Origin: Streptomyces sp. NBC_00440
Lineage (GTDB): Bacteria; Actinomycetota; Actinomycetes; Streptomycetales; Streptomycetaceae
Length of the DNA stretch: 64,000 nucleotides
Assembly: GCF_036014215.1 (NCBI RefSeq)
Contig: NZ_CP107921.1
Span: forward strand, 3,087,001-3,151,000
Direction of reading: 5' to 3'
This document shows, piece after piece, positions 7,926 to 17,421 of this stretch. The notes beneath the pieces are model-generated. The model had not been told where the DNA came from and did not search any database. It saw nothing but the letters and a program-made list of their open reading frames with translations. The position numbers and the translations under genes are program-made. How positions within the stretch are numbered: the first letter of the stretch is position 1; each line of letters starts with the position of its first letter.

Positions 7926-8822
7926 TTGCTTGTAGACGTCCACCAGCACCTCTGGCCACCGGCCTTCACCGAGCTGCTGCGCGCCCGCACCACCGCCCCG
8001 CACCTCGACGGCTGGACGCTCCACCTGCAAGGAGAGCCGCCGTACGCGGTCGATCCTGCCGATCACGACATCGCGGCCCGCACCGCGCTCGCCCATGCCG
8101 ACGGGCTCGGGCTGGCGCTCGTCTCGCTCTCCAGCCCGCTCGGTATCGAATATCTGCCGCCCGCCGAAGCGGACCCGCTGCTGGCCGCCTTCCACGACGG
8201 CGCGCTGACTCTCCCCGCACCGTTCGGCGTCTGGGCGTCGGCGGGACTCGTCGTACCGGACCCCGAAGCACTGGCCCGCACTCTGGACCGAGGGTGCGCC
8301 GGACTCCAACTGCCCGCCACCGCACTGCTCGACGAGGCCGGCTGGGCGCACTGCGCGCCACTGCTCGACACGCTCGCCCGCGCCGGCAAACCGCTCTTCG
8401 TCCATCCGGGCGCGGCCGCACCCAGCGGCCCCGGCGCCCCGCCGTGGTGGCCCGCACTGGTGCCGTACGTCCAGCAGCTGCACGCCTCCTGGTTCGCCTT
8501 CCGCGCGTTCGGCCGGCCGCGCCACCCCCGGCTCCGGGTCTGCTTCGCCGCCCTCGCGGGCCTCGCCCCGCTGCACGGCGAGCGGCTCGCGGCCCGGGGC
8601 GGCGGCCGGGGCCAGGTCGATTCCAACGCCTTCTACGAGACCTCCTCGTACGGCACCCGGGCGGTGGACGCCCTGGTCCGAGCGGTCGGCATCGACGTGG
8701 TCGTGACCGGCAGCGACCGTCCGTACGCCCGCCCAGTGATCCCCGACCTCGGCGCCGAAGCGGCCGTCCACGCGCTCCGCGCCGCCAACCCCGCCCGCCT
8801 CCTGGAAGGAGCAACCCCGTGA
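7926..8822 (+). CDS. Amidohydrolase-family protein (amidohydrolase_2 type)
   Basis: 298 aa. The N-terminal metal-binding HxH (VHQHLW, His6 and His8), the later FVHPG and the C-terminal GSDRPY fit the TIM-barrel amidohydrolase_2 family (ACMSD and related decarboxylases/hydrolases). The start is TTG, supported by AAAGGTGA immediately upstream. ATG alternatives would lose the HxH motif. It overlaps the following cupin gene (GTG inside the stop), so the two are coupled. Divergence from the LacI regulator and the operator array suggest a catabolic operon induced by its substrate. The substrate is unknown. Confidence 0.85.
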   Translation: MLVDVHQHLWPPAFTELLRARTTAPHLDGWTLHLQGEPPYAVDPADHDIAARTALAHADGLGLALVSLSSPLGIEYLPPAEADPLLAAFHDGALTLPAPFGVWASAGLVVPDPEALARTLDRGCAGLQLPATALLDEAGWAHCAPLLDTLARAGKPLFVHPGAAAPSGPGAPPWWPALVPYVQQLHASWFAFRAFGRPRHPRLRVCFAALAGLAPLHGERLAARGGGRGQVDSNAFYETSSYGTRAVDALVRAVGIDVVVTGSDRPYARPVIPDLGAEAAVHALRAANPARLLEGATP

Positions 8823-9322
8823 CGTACGACGCCGCGCTGCCCGACCGTAATCTCGACAAGCGTGAACTCCGGTCGCTGGTCGATGACTTGGCCACCCGTC
8901 CGGAGCTCTGGCGCGCCGAGGTCGCCTTCTCGGACACCGACCGGCACTACGCCTCGCTGCACCGCGACGAGTACGTCGACATCTGGCTGCTCTGCTGGAC
9001 CCGGCAGAACGACACCGGCTGGCACGACCACGACATCTCGTCCGGCGCGGTCCGGGTGGTCCAGGGCGTGCTGACCGAGTCGAATCCACGCATCGGCGGC
9101 AAGCACCTCGCGACAGCCGTCGGCGCGGACGCCTCCTTCTGCTTCGGTCCGGACCACATCCACCGCCTGACCGGGGCGACGGACGACGCGGTCTCGATCC
9201 ACGCGTACTCGCCACCGCTCTGGCGGCTCGGCCAGTACGACATCAGCGACGACGGTCTGATGCGCCGGATTTCTGTCTCATATGCGGACGAACTACGCCC
9301 AATGGACAGTCCCGCCGCCTGA
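8819..9322 (+). CDS. Cysteine dioxygenase-like cupin protein
   Basis: 167 aa. Cupin landmarks are WHDHDISSGAVRVVQG (first metal-binding His pair) and FGPDHIHRLTG (third His), as in type I cysteine dioxygenases and bacterial thiol dioxygenases that bind Fe(II). The GTG start lies within the stop of the amidohydrolase gene (GTGA), implying co-translation. Bacterial members act on cysteine, 3-mercaptopropionate or related thiols, so pairing with an amidohydrolase hints at breakdown of a sulfur-containing compound. That is inference from context. Confidence 0.85.
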   Translation: MTYDAALPDRNLDKRELRSLVDDLATRPELWRAEVAFSDTDRHYASLHRDEYVDIWLLCWTRQNDTGWHDHDISSGAVRVVQGVLTESNPRIGGKHLATAVGADASFCFGPDHIHRLTGATDDAVSIHAYSPPLWRLGQYDISDDGLMRRISVSYADELRPMDSPAA

Positions 9323-9362
9323 AGAATCAGCTAACCAACCTGCACTAATTCGCCTGGACCTA

Positions 9363-9391
9363 TTGACCTTCCATTCATCACGGCACACTCT
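9363..9391 (+). promoter_or_regulatory. Possible promoter for the NCS1 permease
   Basis: TTGACC at 9363-9368 is followed after 17 bp by CACTCT (9386-9391). The -35 is good and the -10 weak. It lies about 90 bp upstream of the permease start, in a relatively AT-rich gap. Confidence 0.3.
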
Positions 9392-9481
9392 GCATAGATC
9401 GATACAACGTCGGTCGGTACACACCCGGCCAGCGATGGCAGCGCCGTGATGACAGCGCAGTGGTGAGAGGGAGGCCGTCCA

Positions 9482-10903
9482 GTGGCAGGCCTGGTGGAAC
9501 AGCGGTCGATCGATGTCGTCCCCGACGAGGAGCGCCACGGCAGCGCCTTCTCGCAGTTCACCCTCTGGGTGGGCGCGAACCTGCATATCACCGCGGTCGT
9601 GACCGGCGCGCTCGCCGTGGTCTTCGGCGGCGGCGCGCTCTGGTCGATCGTCGGGCTGCTGCTCGGCAATCTGCTCGGCGGGACCGTGATGGCCCTCCAC
9701 TCGGCGCAGGGCCCACGGCTCGGACTGCCCCAGATGATCTCGTCCCGTGCGCAGTTCGGGGTCAAGGGCGCGGTGGTCCCGCTGGCCCTGGTGATCCTGA
9801 TGTACGTCGGGTTCTTCGCCAGCGGCACCGTCCTGGCGGGCCAGGCGGTGGGCAAGCTGACCCACCTCGGCGACACCCCGGGCATCGTCATCTTCGCCGT
9901 GATCACCGCGGCGATGGCCGTCATCGGCTACCGGGTCATCCACACGCTCGGCCGGGTGGCGAGCGTCATCTGTGCCATCGCCTTCATCTACCTGGGTATC
10001 CGGCTGCTCGACCGCATCGACCTGGGCACGGTCCTGCACGACCACAGCTTCTCGTTCCCGCTGTTCCTGCTCGCGGTCTCGCTCTCGGCCTCCTGGCAGC
10101 TGGCGTTCGGCCCGTACGTGGCGGACTACTCGCGCTATCTGCCCCGTACGACGAGCGGCCGCGCCACCTTCTGGTGGACGCTCGGCGGCACGACGCTCGG
10201 CTCGCAGTGGTCGATGACCTTCGGCGTCCTGGTGGCGGCCACAGCGGGCGACGCCTTCCTGAACAGCCAGGTCGGTTACGTGGTCGGCCTCGGCGGCACC
10301 GGCCTGATGGCCTCGGTCCTGTACTTCGTCATCGCGCTGGGCAAGCTCACGATCAACGTGCTCAACACCTACGGCGGCTTCATGTCGATGGTGACGAGCA
10401 TCAGCGGCTTCCGCGGCCAGAAGACCCTCACCACGCGCGGCCGCACGCTCTACATCCTGATCATCATGGTCGCCGGCACGGTGGTGGCCCTGGCCGGCAA
10501 GGACAGCTTCCTCGACTCCTTCAAGGACTTCCTGCTCTTCCTGCTGGCCTTCTTCACGCCGTGGTCCGCGATCAACCTGGTCGACTACTACCTGGTCTCC
10601 CGCGAGCGCTACGACATCCCGGCCCTCTCCGACCCGAAGGGCCGCTACGGCGCCTGGCGCTGGGACGCCCTGGTGGTCTACGGGATCGGTCTGGTGGCCC
10701 AGTTCCCCTTCCTGGCCACGTCCTTCTACACCGGACCGGTGGTCAGCCACCTCGGCGGCGCCGACATCTCCTGGATCGTGGGGCTGGTGGTCCCGGCGGC
10801 GCTGTACTGGATCCTGGCGCGGCGGAACACCTCGCACATCCCGGCGGCCACCATCCTGGCGCCGGCCGCCGAGCCCGTACCGGAGCAGGTGCCGTCCCCG
10901 TAG
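9482..10903 (+). CDS. NCS1-family purine/cytosine permease-like transporter
   Basis: 473 aa, about 12 hydrophobic helices, the standard NCS1 length. Family segments include FSQFTLWVGANLHITAV, GLPQMISSRAQFG (usual G-P-x-M-x-x-S-R pattern) and PWSAINLVDYYLVSRERYDI. These proteins are cation symporters for nucleobases, hydantoins, allantoin or vitamins. The GTG start follows a GGGAGG site at about 9469-9474. It lies 160 bp after the amidohydrolase/cupin pair in the same direction and could import their substrate, though it seems to have its own promoter region. Confidence 0.9.
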   Translation: MAGLVEQRSIDVVPDEERHGSAFSQFTLWVGANLHITAVVTGALAVVFGGGALWSIVGLLLGNLLGGTVMALHSAQGPRLGLPQMISSRAQFGVKGAVVPLALVILMYVGFFASGTVLAGQAVGKLTHLGDTPGIVIFAVITAAMAVIGYRVIHTLGRVASVICAIAFIYLGIRLLDRIDLGTVLHDHSFSFPLFLLAVSLSASWQLAFGPYVADYSRYLPRTTSGRATFWWTLGGTTLGSQWSMTFGVLVAATAGDAFLNSQVGYVVGLGGTGLMASVLYFVIALGKLTINVLNTYGGFMSMVTSISGFRGQKTLTTRGRTLYILIIMVAGTVVALAGKDSFLDSFKDFLLFLLAFFTPWSAINLVDYYLVSRERYDIPALSDPKGRYGAWRWDALVVYGIGLVAQFPFLATSFYTGPVVSHLGGADISWIVGLVVPAALYWILARRNTSHIPAATILAPAAEPVPEQVPSP

Positions 10904-10934
10904 GGCGGGGCAGGACGGCGGGGTGGGTGGAGTA

Positions 10935-10952
10935 CCCCCACTGAATTGGGGG
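10935..10952 (+). terminator. Weak hairpin after the NCS1 gene
   Basis: CCCCCA (10935-10940) and TGGGGG (10947-10952) flank a 6-nt loop. The stem is short and has no T-run, so function is uncertain. Confidence 0.35.
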
Positions 10953-10989
10953 GTTAGCCCCACTGCTCCCCGCGCTCCGGGTTCGTACC

Positions 10990-11433
10990 GTGGACACCAT
11001 GGAAGCCAGCGACCCGGAGTTGAAGAAGGAACTCGACGCCGCCCTGCACGCCCGCAGGGACCTGGGCGAGGATTACGACTCGGCCCTGGTCGAATCGTTC
11101 CTGGAGAAGGTCGAGCAGCGGCTCGACAGCACGGTGGACCGGCGGATGCGCCGGCAGATGGCCGAACAGCAGATGGTCGTCGCCCGGGGCGGCAGCCGGC
11201 CGCAGCAGCCCGAGAGCGGGTTCGGCGAGCGGTTCGGGTTCGGGATCGTCACGATGATCCTGGCCGTCCCGCTGTCCGCGATCGGCGTGGTCAACGCGGG
11301 CCTGGCGGGCCTCATCGTCACCTGGGCGGGGATCGCGGGGGTCAACATGGTCCACGCCGCGCGCGACGGCGGCCTGTTCCAGGGTCTGCGTCACCGCTCG
11401 AAGTCCTCGTCCGAATCCGACTGGGAGGACTGA
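10990..11433 (+). CDS. Conserved hypothetical membrane protein
   Basis: 147 aa (144 if started at the in-frame ATG 10999). The N-terminal half is charged and helical (ELKKELDAALHARRDLGEDY, then VESFLEKVEQRLDSTVDRRM). The centre holds one long or two short hydrophobic segments, FGIVTMILAVPLSAIGVVNA and GLAGLIVTWAGIAGVNMVHA. The C-terminus is Ser/Asp-rich. It resembles the small Streptomyces integral membrane proteins of unknown role. No strong ribosome binding site precedes either start, so a leaderless transcript is possible. I do not assign a function. Confidence 0.7.
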   Translation: MDTMEASDPELKKELDAALHARRDLGEDYDSALVESFLEKVEQRLDSTVDRRMRRQMAEQQMVVARGGSRPQQPESGFGERFGFGIVTMILAVPLSAIGVVNAGLAGLIVTWAGIAGVNMVHAARDGGLFQGLRHRSKSSSESDWED

Positions 11434-11831
11434 CGCGGGTCGGACTGACAGACACTGGCCGGGCTGACACTGGCCCGGTCGTGCGAGGACTGCCGCAGGT
11501 CGGGCTGACCGCGGGTCCGGTCGCCGTGGCCGCCGTAGCAGGGTGATCGCGGGGGCCGCCGCACCCCCGGCGGACCGGGGGCCGGGACGACAGCGGTCCC
11601 CGCGAGGGACGCGGGTCCGGGTCAGGGCCGGGGTGCCGCGTCCATGGCGTCCTGGAGGCCGGGAGCCGCTCCGGAGGTCCGTGACGCCGATCGTGGTGCC
11701 GGCGGGTCTCCCTGCCGGCACCCACCAATCTGCCGCAGCAGTGTTAAGACGGTGCTGCGCGGGCGTGTCACCCGTGTACCACTTGGGCGAATCCCGCCCG
11801 CGACCACCGGATCAGCGGCCCTCAGCGATCC
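11434..11831. other. Intergenic region without a supported gene
   Basis: About 400 bp between the membrane protein and the convergent cbs gene. It begins with GGxCTGAC-type short repeats (GGACTGAC, GGGCTGAC). Frames here lack family motifs and convincing ribosome binding sites. I see no RNA gene. Confidence 0.5.
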
Positions 11832-13226
11832 TCAGCGGGCCTCGGCGTTGCGTGCCAGATAGCTCAGCAGGTCCTGGCGGCTGACCACACCCGTCGGCTT
11901 CCCCTCCACCAGCACGATCGCCGCGTCCGCCTTGCCCAGGACGGCCATCAGGTCGGCGACCGGCTCGCCCGAGCCGACCAGCGGAAGCGGCGAGGACATG
12001 TGCTTCTCCAGCGCGTCGCCCAGCGAGGCCCGCTGGGTGAACAGCGCGTCGAGCAGCTCGCGCTCCACCACCGAGCCGATGACCTCGGCGGCCATCACGT
12101 CCGGGTGCCCGGCCCCCGGCTTCACGATGGGCATCTGGGACACGCCGTACTCGCGCAGCACGTCGATCGCTTCGCCGACGGTCTCCTCCGGGTGCATATG
12201 CACCAGGTGAGGGATGCCGTCCTCCTTGCCGAGCAGCACATCGGAGACGCGCGGCTCGGTGCCGGGCTGCTCCAGGAACCCGTAGTCGTTCATCCACTCG
12301 TCGTTGAAGATCTTCGAGAGGTAGCCGCGTCCGCTGTCCGGCAGCAGCACGACGACGATGTCGTCGGGTCCGAGGTCCTCGGCCACCCGCAGCGCCGCCA
12401 CGACCGCCATCCCGCAGGAGCCGCCGACCAGCAGGCCCTCCTCCTTGGCGAGCCTGCGCGTCATCTGGAAGGAGTCCTTGTCGGACACGGCGACGATGCC
12501 GTCGGTCACCGTCCTGTCGTACGCGGAAGGCCAGAAGTCCTCACCGACGCCCTCGACGAGATAGGGCCGCCCCGAGCCGCCCGAGTACACGGAGCCCTCC
12601 GGGTCGGCGCCGATGACCTCGACCCGGCCGTCGGACACGTCCTTGAGGTACCGGCCGGTCCCGCTGATCGTGCCGCCCGTGCCGACGCCCGCGACGAAGT
12701 GGGTGATCCGCCCCTCCGTCTGCTCCCACAGCTCGGGGCCCGTGGTCTCGTAGTGCGAGCGCGGGTTGTTGGGGTTGCTGTACTGGTCGGGCTTCCACGC
12801 ACCCGGGGTTTCCCTGACCAGGCGGTCGGAGACGTTGTAGTACGAGTCGGGGTGGTCGGGGTCGACCGCGGTGGGGCAGACGACGACATCGGCCCCGTAC
12901 GCCCGCAGCACGTTGATCTTGTCCGTTGACACCTTGTCCGGGCAGACGAAGATGCACTTGTAGCCCTTCTGCTGAGCCACGATCGCCAGCCCGACACCAG
13001 TGTTCCCACTGGTCGGCTCCACGATCGTGCCGCCGGGCAGCAGCTCACCGCTCTGCTCCGCCGCCTCGATCATGCGCACGGCGATACGGTCCTTCACAGA
13101 ACCGCCGGGGTTGAAGTATTCGACCTTGGCCAGGACGGTCGCCCTGATCCCTTCGGTCACATTGTTGAGCCTCACCAACGGGGTGTTGCCGACGAGGCTG
13201 ATCATCGAGTCGTGGAATTGCACCAT
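11832..13226 (-). CDS. cbs: Cystathionine beta-synthase
   Basis: 464 aa. A PLP-dependent fold-type II catalytic domain has the PLP lysine in NPGGSVKDRI (Lys45), the substrate loop EPTSGNTGVGLA and the phosphate loop GVGTGGTISGTG. Two CBS domains occupy roughly residues 335-464 (around EETVGEAIDVLREYGVSQMP and ADAAIVLVEGKPTGVVSR). It condenses serine with homocysteine to cystathionine in reverse transsulfuration. The tandem CBS domains distinguish it from plain cysteine synthases. I use the ATG giving MVQFHDSMISLVGNTP. A TTG 21 bp upstream is possible, and neither has a strong ribosome binding site. It is divergent from the SGNH hydrolase gene. Confidence 0.93.
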   Translation of the reverse strand: MVQFHDSMISLVGNTPLVRLNNVTEGIRATVLAKVEYFNPGGSVKDRIAVRMIEAAEQSGELLPGGTIVEPTSGNTGVGLAIVAQQKGYKCIFVCPDKVSTDKINVLRAYGADVVVCPTAVDPDHPDSYYNVSDRLVRETPGAWKPDQYSNPNNPRSHYETTGPELWEQTEGRITHFVAGVGTGGTISGTGRYLKDVSDGRVEVIGADPEGSVYSGGSGRPYLVEGVGEDFWPSAYDRTVTDGIVAVSDKDSFQMTRRLAKEEGLLVGGSCGMAVVAALRVAEDLGPDDIVVVLLPDSGRGYLSKIFNDEWMNDYGFLEQPGTEPRVSDVLLGKEDGIPHLVHMHPEETVGEAIDVLREYGVSQMPIVKPGAGHPDVMAAEVIGSVVERELLDALFTQRASLGDALEKHMSSPLPLVGSGEPVADLMAVLGKADAAIVLVEGKPTGVVSRQDLLSYLARNAEAR

Positions 13227-13340
13227 GGCGGTCAGCGTATTGGACAAGATTGGGCAGCACCGGTGTACGGGCAGTTAGGTGATGTGCGGCTTGGCCGGCC
13301 GGACACCGCCTGGCACGTGTACGGTTATGAGGAGGTGGCA

Positions 13341-14588
13341 GTGTCGAGGGCGAGGGTGGCGCGACGGATCGCCGCGGGCGCGGCGTACGGAGGCGGAAGC
13401 ATCGGGCTGGTAGGAGCGGCCGCGGTGGGGGTGGTGCTGGCGGAGGTCCAGCTGGCGAAACGCTCCGTGGGCGGTGGGCGGGCCCCTCAGGCGCCGAGCG
13501 CGGACGGGCGGTACGGGCTGGCGTTCGCGGGCCGCACGGGGCACCTGGAGCCGTTACGGCTGGCGATGCTCGGCGACTCGACGGCGGCGGGCCAGGGCGT
13601 ATGGCGGGCGGGCCAGACCCCGGCCGCGCTGCTGGCCTCCGGTCTCGCCGCGGTGGCCGAGCGGCCGGTGGATCTGCGGAACGTCGCGCTGCCGGGTGCG
13701 ATGTCGGACGATCTGGACCGGCAGGTGGGGCTGGTGCTCGCCGATCCCGCGCGACTGCCCGAGGTCTGCGTGATCATGATCGGCGCGAACGACGTGACCC
13801 ACCGGATGCCGGCCACGCAGTCCGTACGCCATCTTGCGACCTCGGTCCGCAGGCTGCGGACGGCGGGGGCCGAGGTCGTCGTCGGGACCTGCCCCGACCT
13901 GGGCACGGTCGAGCCCGTCTACCAGCCGCTGCGGTGGCTGGCCCGGCGGGTCTCCCGGCAATTGGCGGCGGCCCAGACGATCGGGGTGGTCGAACAGGGC
14001 GGGCGGACGGTGTCGCTCGGCGAGATGCTGGGCCCGGAGTTCGCGGCGAACCCCCGGGAGCTGTTCGGCCCGGACAACTACCACCCCTCGGCCGAGGGGT
14101 ATGCGACGGCCGCGATGGCGGTGCTGCCCACGCTCTGCGCGGTACTGGGCCTGTGGCCGGAGACCGATCACCTGGACGCCACCCGCGACGAGGACATGCT
14201 GCCGGTGGCCAAGGCCGCGTCGGCCGCCGCGTCCGAGGCGGGCACCGAGGTCACGGGCGCCCGCGCGCCCTGGGCCCTGCTGAAGCACCGCAGGCGGCGG
14301 CGCCTGCCGGAGTCCTCCGAAACGCAGTCCTCCGAAACGCAGTCGTCCGACACCCGGTCGTCCGAAACCCAGCCCTCCCACACCCCGTCGTCCGACACCC
14401 GGCCGCCCGAAAAGCAGCCGCCCGGAACTGGGTCATCCGGAACCCGGTCGTCCGAAACCCAGCCGCCCGGAACGGCCCACGCCGCGCCACCCGGGGAGCC
14501 CCGCCACGGGCCCAGGCCGCCGGTCGCTCCCGACCCGGGGCCGGGCCGGGAGCCGGGGGTTGCGCAGCCCCCCGCGCCACCATCCTGA
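13341..14588 (+). CDS. SGNH/GDSL-family hydrolase with a repetitive tail; contains a TTA codon
   Basis: 415 aa. A single N-terminal hydrophobic segment (about residues 10-35) is followed by an SGNH esterase domain: block I MLGDSTAAGQG, block III IGANDVTH, block V DNYHPSAEGY. The hydrolase probably acts on the outside of the membrane on a lipid or acyl ester. GTG at 13341 is chosen because GGAGG sits 5 bp upstream. After residue 320 the protein is a degenerate five-residue repeat (SSETQ/SSDTR/PPGTG), probably a disordered tail. Leu in EPLRLAMLGDS, just before block I, is encoded by TTA (13554-13556), so translation should depend on bldA. Confidence 0.88.
   Translation: MSRARVARRIAAGAAYGGGSIGLVGAAAVGVVLAEVQLAKRSVGGGRAPQAPSADGRYGLAFAGRTGHLEPLRLAMLGDSTAAGQGVWRAGQTPAALLASGLAAVAERPVDLRNVALPGAMSDDLDRQVGLVLADPARLPEVCVIMIGANDVTHRMPATQSVRHLATSVRRLRTAGAEVVVGTCPDLGTVEPVYQPLRWLARRVSRQLAAAQTIGVVEQGGRTVSLGEMLGPEFAANPRELFGPDNYHPSAEGYATAAMAVLPTLCAVLGLWPETDHLDATRDEDMLPVAKAASAAASEAGTEVTGARAPWALLKHRRRRRLPESSETQSSETQSSDTRSSETQPSHTPSSDTRPPEKQPPGTGSSGTRSSETQPPGTAHAAPPGEPRHGPRPPVAPDPGPGREPGVAQPPAPPS
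14313..14474 (+). repeat. 15-bp tandem repeats encoding a pentapeptide tail
   Basis: About eleven degenerate 15-bp units encode SSETQ, SSDTR, SSETQ, PSHTP, SSDTR, PPEKQ and similar. They lie inside the SGNH hydrolase gene near its 3' end and are likely length-variable between strains. Confidence 0.85.
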
Positions 14589-14748
14589 GCGGTCGCTTAG
14601 AAAAGAGTCCCGCATCACACACCCTCTCCGGTGACCTCGGCGGTACGTCCGGGTAACTTCCCAGTCAGCCCCGCAGACCGACCAGAACTGCCGCCGGACC
14701 AAGCACTACCGCCCAGCCAGCCCGCTTTCTCAGCCTCATGGAGCCGTG

Positions 14749-15969
14749 ATGCCCGAAGCCGTGATCGTCTCAACCGCCCGCTCCCCCATCGGCCGCGCCT
14801 TCAAGGGTTCGCTGAAGGACCTGCGCGCCGACGACCTCACCGCCACCATCATCCAGGCCGCCCTCGCCAAGGTCCCCGAGCTGGACCCCCGGGACATCGA
14901 CGACCTGATGCTGGGCTGCGGGCTGCCCGGCGGCGAGCAGGGCAACAACCTGGGCCGCATCGTCAGCGTGGCCATGGGGATGGACCACCTCCCCGGCTGT
15001 ACGGTCACCCGCTACTGCTCGTCGTCCCTCCAGACCTCACGGATGGCGCTGCACGCCATCAAGGCGGGCGAGGGCGATGTCTTCATCTCGGCCGGTGTCG
15101 AGATGGTGTCGCGGTTCGTGAAGGGCAACTCCGACAGCCTTCCCGACACCCACAACCCGCTCTTCGCCGAGGCCGAGGCGCGCACCGAGGCCGTGGCCAA
15201 GAGCGAGGGCGCCTCCTGGCACGACCCCCGCGAGGACGGCCTCGTGCCGGACGCGTACATCGCGATGGGCCAGACCGCCGAGAACCTGGCGGGGCTCAAG
15301 GGAATCACCCGGCAGGACATGGACGAGTTCGGCGTGCGGTCGCAGAACCTCGCCGAGGAAGCGATCAAGAACGGCTTCTGGGCCCGCGAGATCACCCCGG
15401 TGACGCTCCCCGACGGCACGGTCGTCTCCGCGGACGACGGCCCGCGCGCCGGCGTGACCCTCGAAGGCGTACAGGGCCTGAAGCCGGTCTTCCGCCCCGA
15501 CGGCCGCATCACCGCGGGCAACTGCTGCCCGCTCAACGACGGCGCGGCGGCCCTGGTGATCATGAGTGACACCAAGGCGCGCGAGCTGGGCCTCACCCCG
15601 CTGGCCCGGATCGTCTCGACCGGTGTCACCGGCCTCTCCCCCGAGATCATGGGGTACGGACCGGTCGAGGCGTCCAAGCAGGCGCTGAAGCGGGCGGGCC
15701 TGACGATCGGCGACATCGACCTGGCCGAGCTGAACGAGGCGTTCGCCGCGCAGGTCATCCCGTCCTACCGGGACCTGGGCCTCGACCTGGACAAGGTGAA
15801 CGTGAACGGTGGCGCCATCGCCGTCGGCCACCCCTTCGGCATGACGGGCGCGCGCATCACCGGCACGCTGATCAACAGCCTGCAGTTCCACGACAAGCAG
15901 TTCGGCCTGGAGACGATGTGCGTGGGCGGCGGCCAGGGCATGGCGATGGTCATCGAGCGCCTGAGCTGA
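14749..15969 (+). CDS. Thiolase (acetyl-CoA C-acetyltransferase / 3-ketoacyl-CoA thiolase)
   Basis: 406 aa, a standard thiolase length. The nucleophile Cys90 lies in [15 protein letters not shown], the catalytic His361 in [10 protein letters not shown], and the second Cys (about residue 391) in [22 protein letters not shown] supplies the NEAF motif. It catalyses reversible Claisen condensation or cleavage of acyl-CoA in fatty acid or polyketide-precursor metabolism. The start ATG has GGAG 5 bp upstream, and a GTG directly before it is an alternative. It probably forms its own transcript, and a strong hairpin lies about 165 bp downstream. Confidence 0.95.
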   Translation: MPEAVIVSTARSPIGRAFKGSLKDLRADDLTATIIQAALAKVPELDPRDIDDLMLGCGLPGGEQGNNLGRIVSVAMGMDHLPGCTVTRYCSSSLQTSRMALHAIKAGEGDVFISAGVEMVSRFVKGNSDSLPDTHNPLFAEAEARTEAVAKSEGASWHDPREDGLVPDAYIAMGQTAENLAGLKGITRQDMDEFGVRSQNLAEEAIKNGFWAREITPVTLPDGTVVSADDGPRAGVTLEGVQGLKPVFRPDGRITAGNCCPLNDGAAALVIMSDTKARELGLTPLARIVSTGVTGLSPEIMGYGPVEASKQALKRAGLTIGDIDLAELNEAFAAQVIPSYRDLGLDLDKVNVNGGAIAVGHPFGMTGARITGTLINSLQFHDKQFGLETMCVGGGQGMAMVIERLS

Positions 15970-16134
15970 TTCCGCAGCCCCCGCCGGAATCCGTCACGGA
16001 ATGCGTCACGGAATCCGTCAGCCCGTGAATCCACAGCGGATCCACAGCGAAACACAGCAACACACGGTGCTTGCACAGCGGAATCACAGACACGCACGCA
16101 GCGCGTCCGCCGAATAACGCTGCGTCGGCCAAAT

Positions 16135-16168
16135 CGCCCCGATCCCTCCCGCAGGAGGGGTCGGGGCG
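16135..16168. terminator. Strong hairpin terminator downstream of the thiolase
   Basis: A 15-bp stem (16135-16149 with 16154-16168, one G-T pair) closes a CGCA tetraloop and is followed by TT. The rest of the 470-bp gap from the thiolase to the next gene shows no supported coding region. Confidence 0.75.
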
Positions 16169-16442
16169 TTCGCAACTCCGCTACCGAGAGGCACGATTGA
16201 TGCCGCCACTGTCACAACTCCCCTCCGTCCAAGCCTCTCGCCACCCAGTCGTGACCGAATCTCCCCCAGGATGTGACCTATCTCCTGAGGGTCTTCCATT
16301 CCTGCAGGTCACAGCGGCATCAGTGGGAAAAACAGGGCCCAAAGACCTGTCCAATTCATGACGTAATGCACTGACAGCGGACACACTCTCACGACAAGCT
16401 GATGTAGGAAGTCGGGGACCGATTGAATCCGGGAGTAAGTCA

Positions 16443-17294
16443 GTGAGCACTTTGTCGATTGCCCTGCTGCTGACGACGGCCACCGCCACGGCCGTCGGCG
16501 CTGCGTCCCTTCATGCCGCACACGGCCTCCGCCGCCAGATCGCCGCCCTGCGTGACGACCTCGCCGGCGCCACCGGCGGCAGCACCCGGGGCGCGACCGT
16601 ACCGGCCGCGCGTGAGACCCCGGCGGCCGAGATACGGGCGGCCGTCGCGGAAGCGCTGGCCGAGGAACGTGAACGCGAGCTGGCCGAGGCGCGCGCCTTC
16701 TGGGCCGCGCAGGAGTCCCGCGACGCGGCGGACGCCCCGTCCCTGCTGGGCGGCCTGGCCGGACTCGGCGAGGACGCCGCGTTCTTCCTGCCGCGCCAGA
16801 CGGACTTCACCGGCGTCGACCCGGCCTTCGAGACCGGCTTCGGCCCGGAGCTGGAACCGGCCGTCGAGTCGGGCGTCGACGCGGACGACGAGCCGGGCCC
16901 CGACGAGTACGCGGCCGACAGCGCCGAACTGGCCGCGGCCCGCCGCCGGCACCCTTCGCACCCCGACTTCGTCCCGGTGCAGACCCCCGTGGTGACCGAG
17001 CACGAGCGCATGGTGACCCGCCTCGAAGAGCTCGCCGAGACCCGCACCGCGCTCTCCGACGTCCGTCCGGGCCCGCTCGGGACGCTCGATGTGTACGTCT
17101 TCACCGACGGCACCACGCTCTGCATGACGCCGGGCCACCGCGAGACCGCCGAGCGGCTCTCCGAGGCCCTGCGCGCGGGCGACAACCCGGTCCTGCTGGG
17201 CGGTTCCGGCATCTCCGGCGCGTACGCGCTGACCTTCACCTGCGGCGAGGAGAACGTCTACATCCTCGCGGACCGCGTCATAGCGTCGCTGTAG
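16443..17294 (+). CDS. Hypothetical protein with an N-terminal membrane segment
   Basis: 283 aa. Residues 4-24 form one hydrophobic segment (LSIALLLTTATATAVGAASL), followed by a predicted helical or coiled region with Ala, Glu and Arg (IRAAVAEALAEERERELAEA). The middle is acidic. The C-terminal 90 residues look folded (LGTLDVYVFTDGTTLCMTPG ... YALTFTCGEENVYILADRVI). A secreted or membrane-anchored topology is likely. The GTG start follows GGGAG at about 16431. I do not recognise a characterised family. Confidence 0.75.
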   Translation: MSTLSIALLLTTATATAVGAASLHAAHGLRRQIAALRDDLAGATGGSTRGATVPAARETPAAEIRAAVAEALAEERERELAEARAFWAAQESRDAADAPSLLGGLAGLGEDAAFFLPRQTDFTGVDPAFETGFGPELEPAVESGVDADDEPGPDEYAADSAELAAARRRHPSHPDFVPVQTPVVTEHERMVTRLEELAETRTALSDVRPGPLGTLDVYVFTDGTTLCMTPGHRETAERLSEALRAGDNPVLLGGSGISGAYALTFTCGEENVYILADRVIASL

Positions 17295-17421
17295 GACCGG
17301 ACCGCGTCACACCGGACGCGTCACACCGGACCGCATCACGGCCTCGCCGCAGCGCCCGTCTCCGTAGCGCCGCAGCCGCCCAAGGCCGTAACGCCCAGCA
17401 CCGCAAGGCCCCTCGCGCCCC

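Noticed and set aside
16084..16299. Small minus-strand frame beginning MEDPQEIGHILGEI
   Set aside because: It spans the strong hairpin at 16135-16168 and lacks a ribosome binding site.
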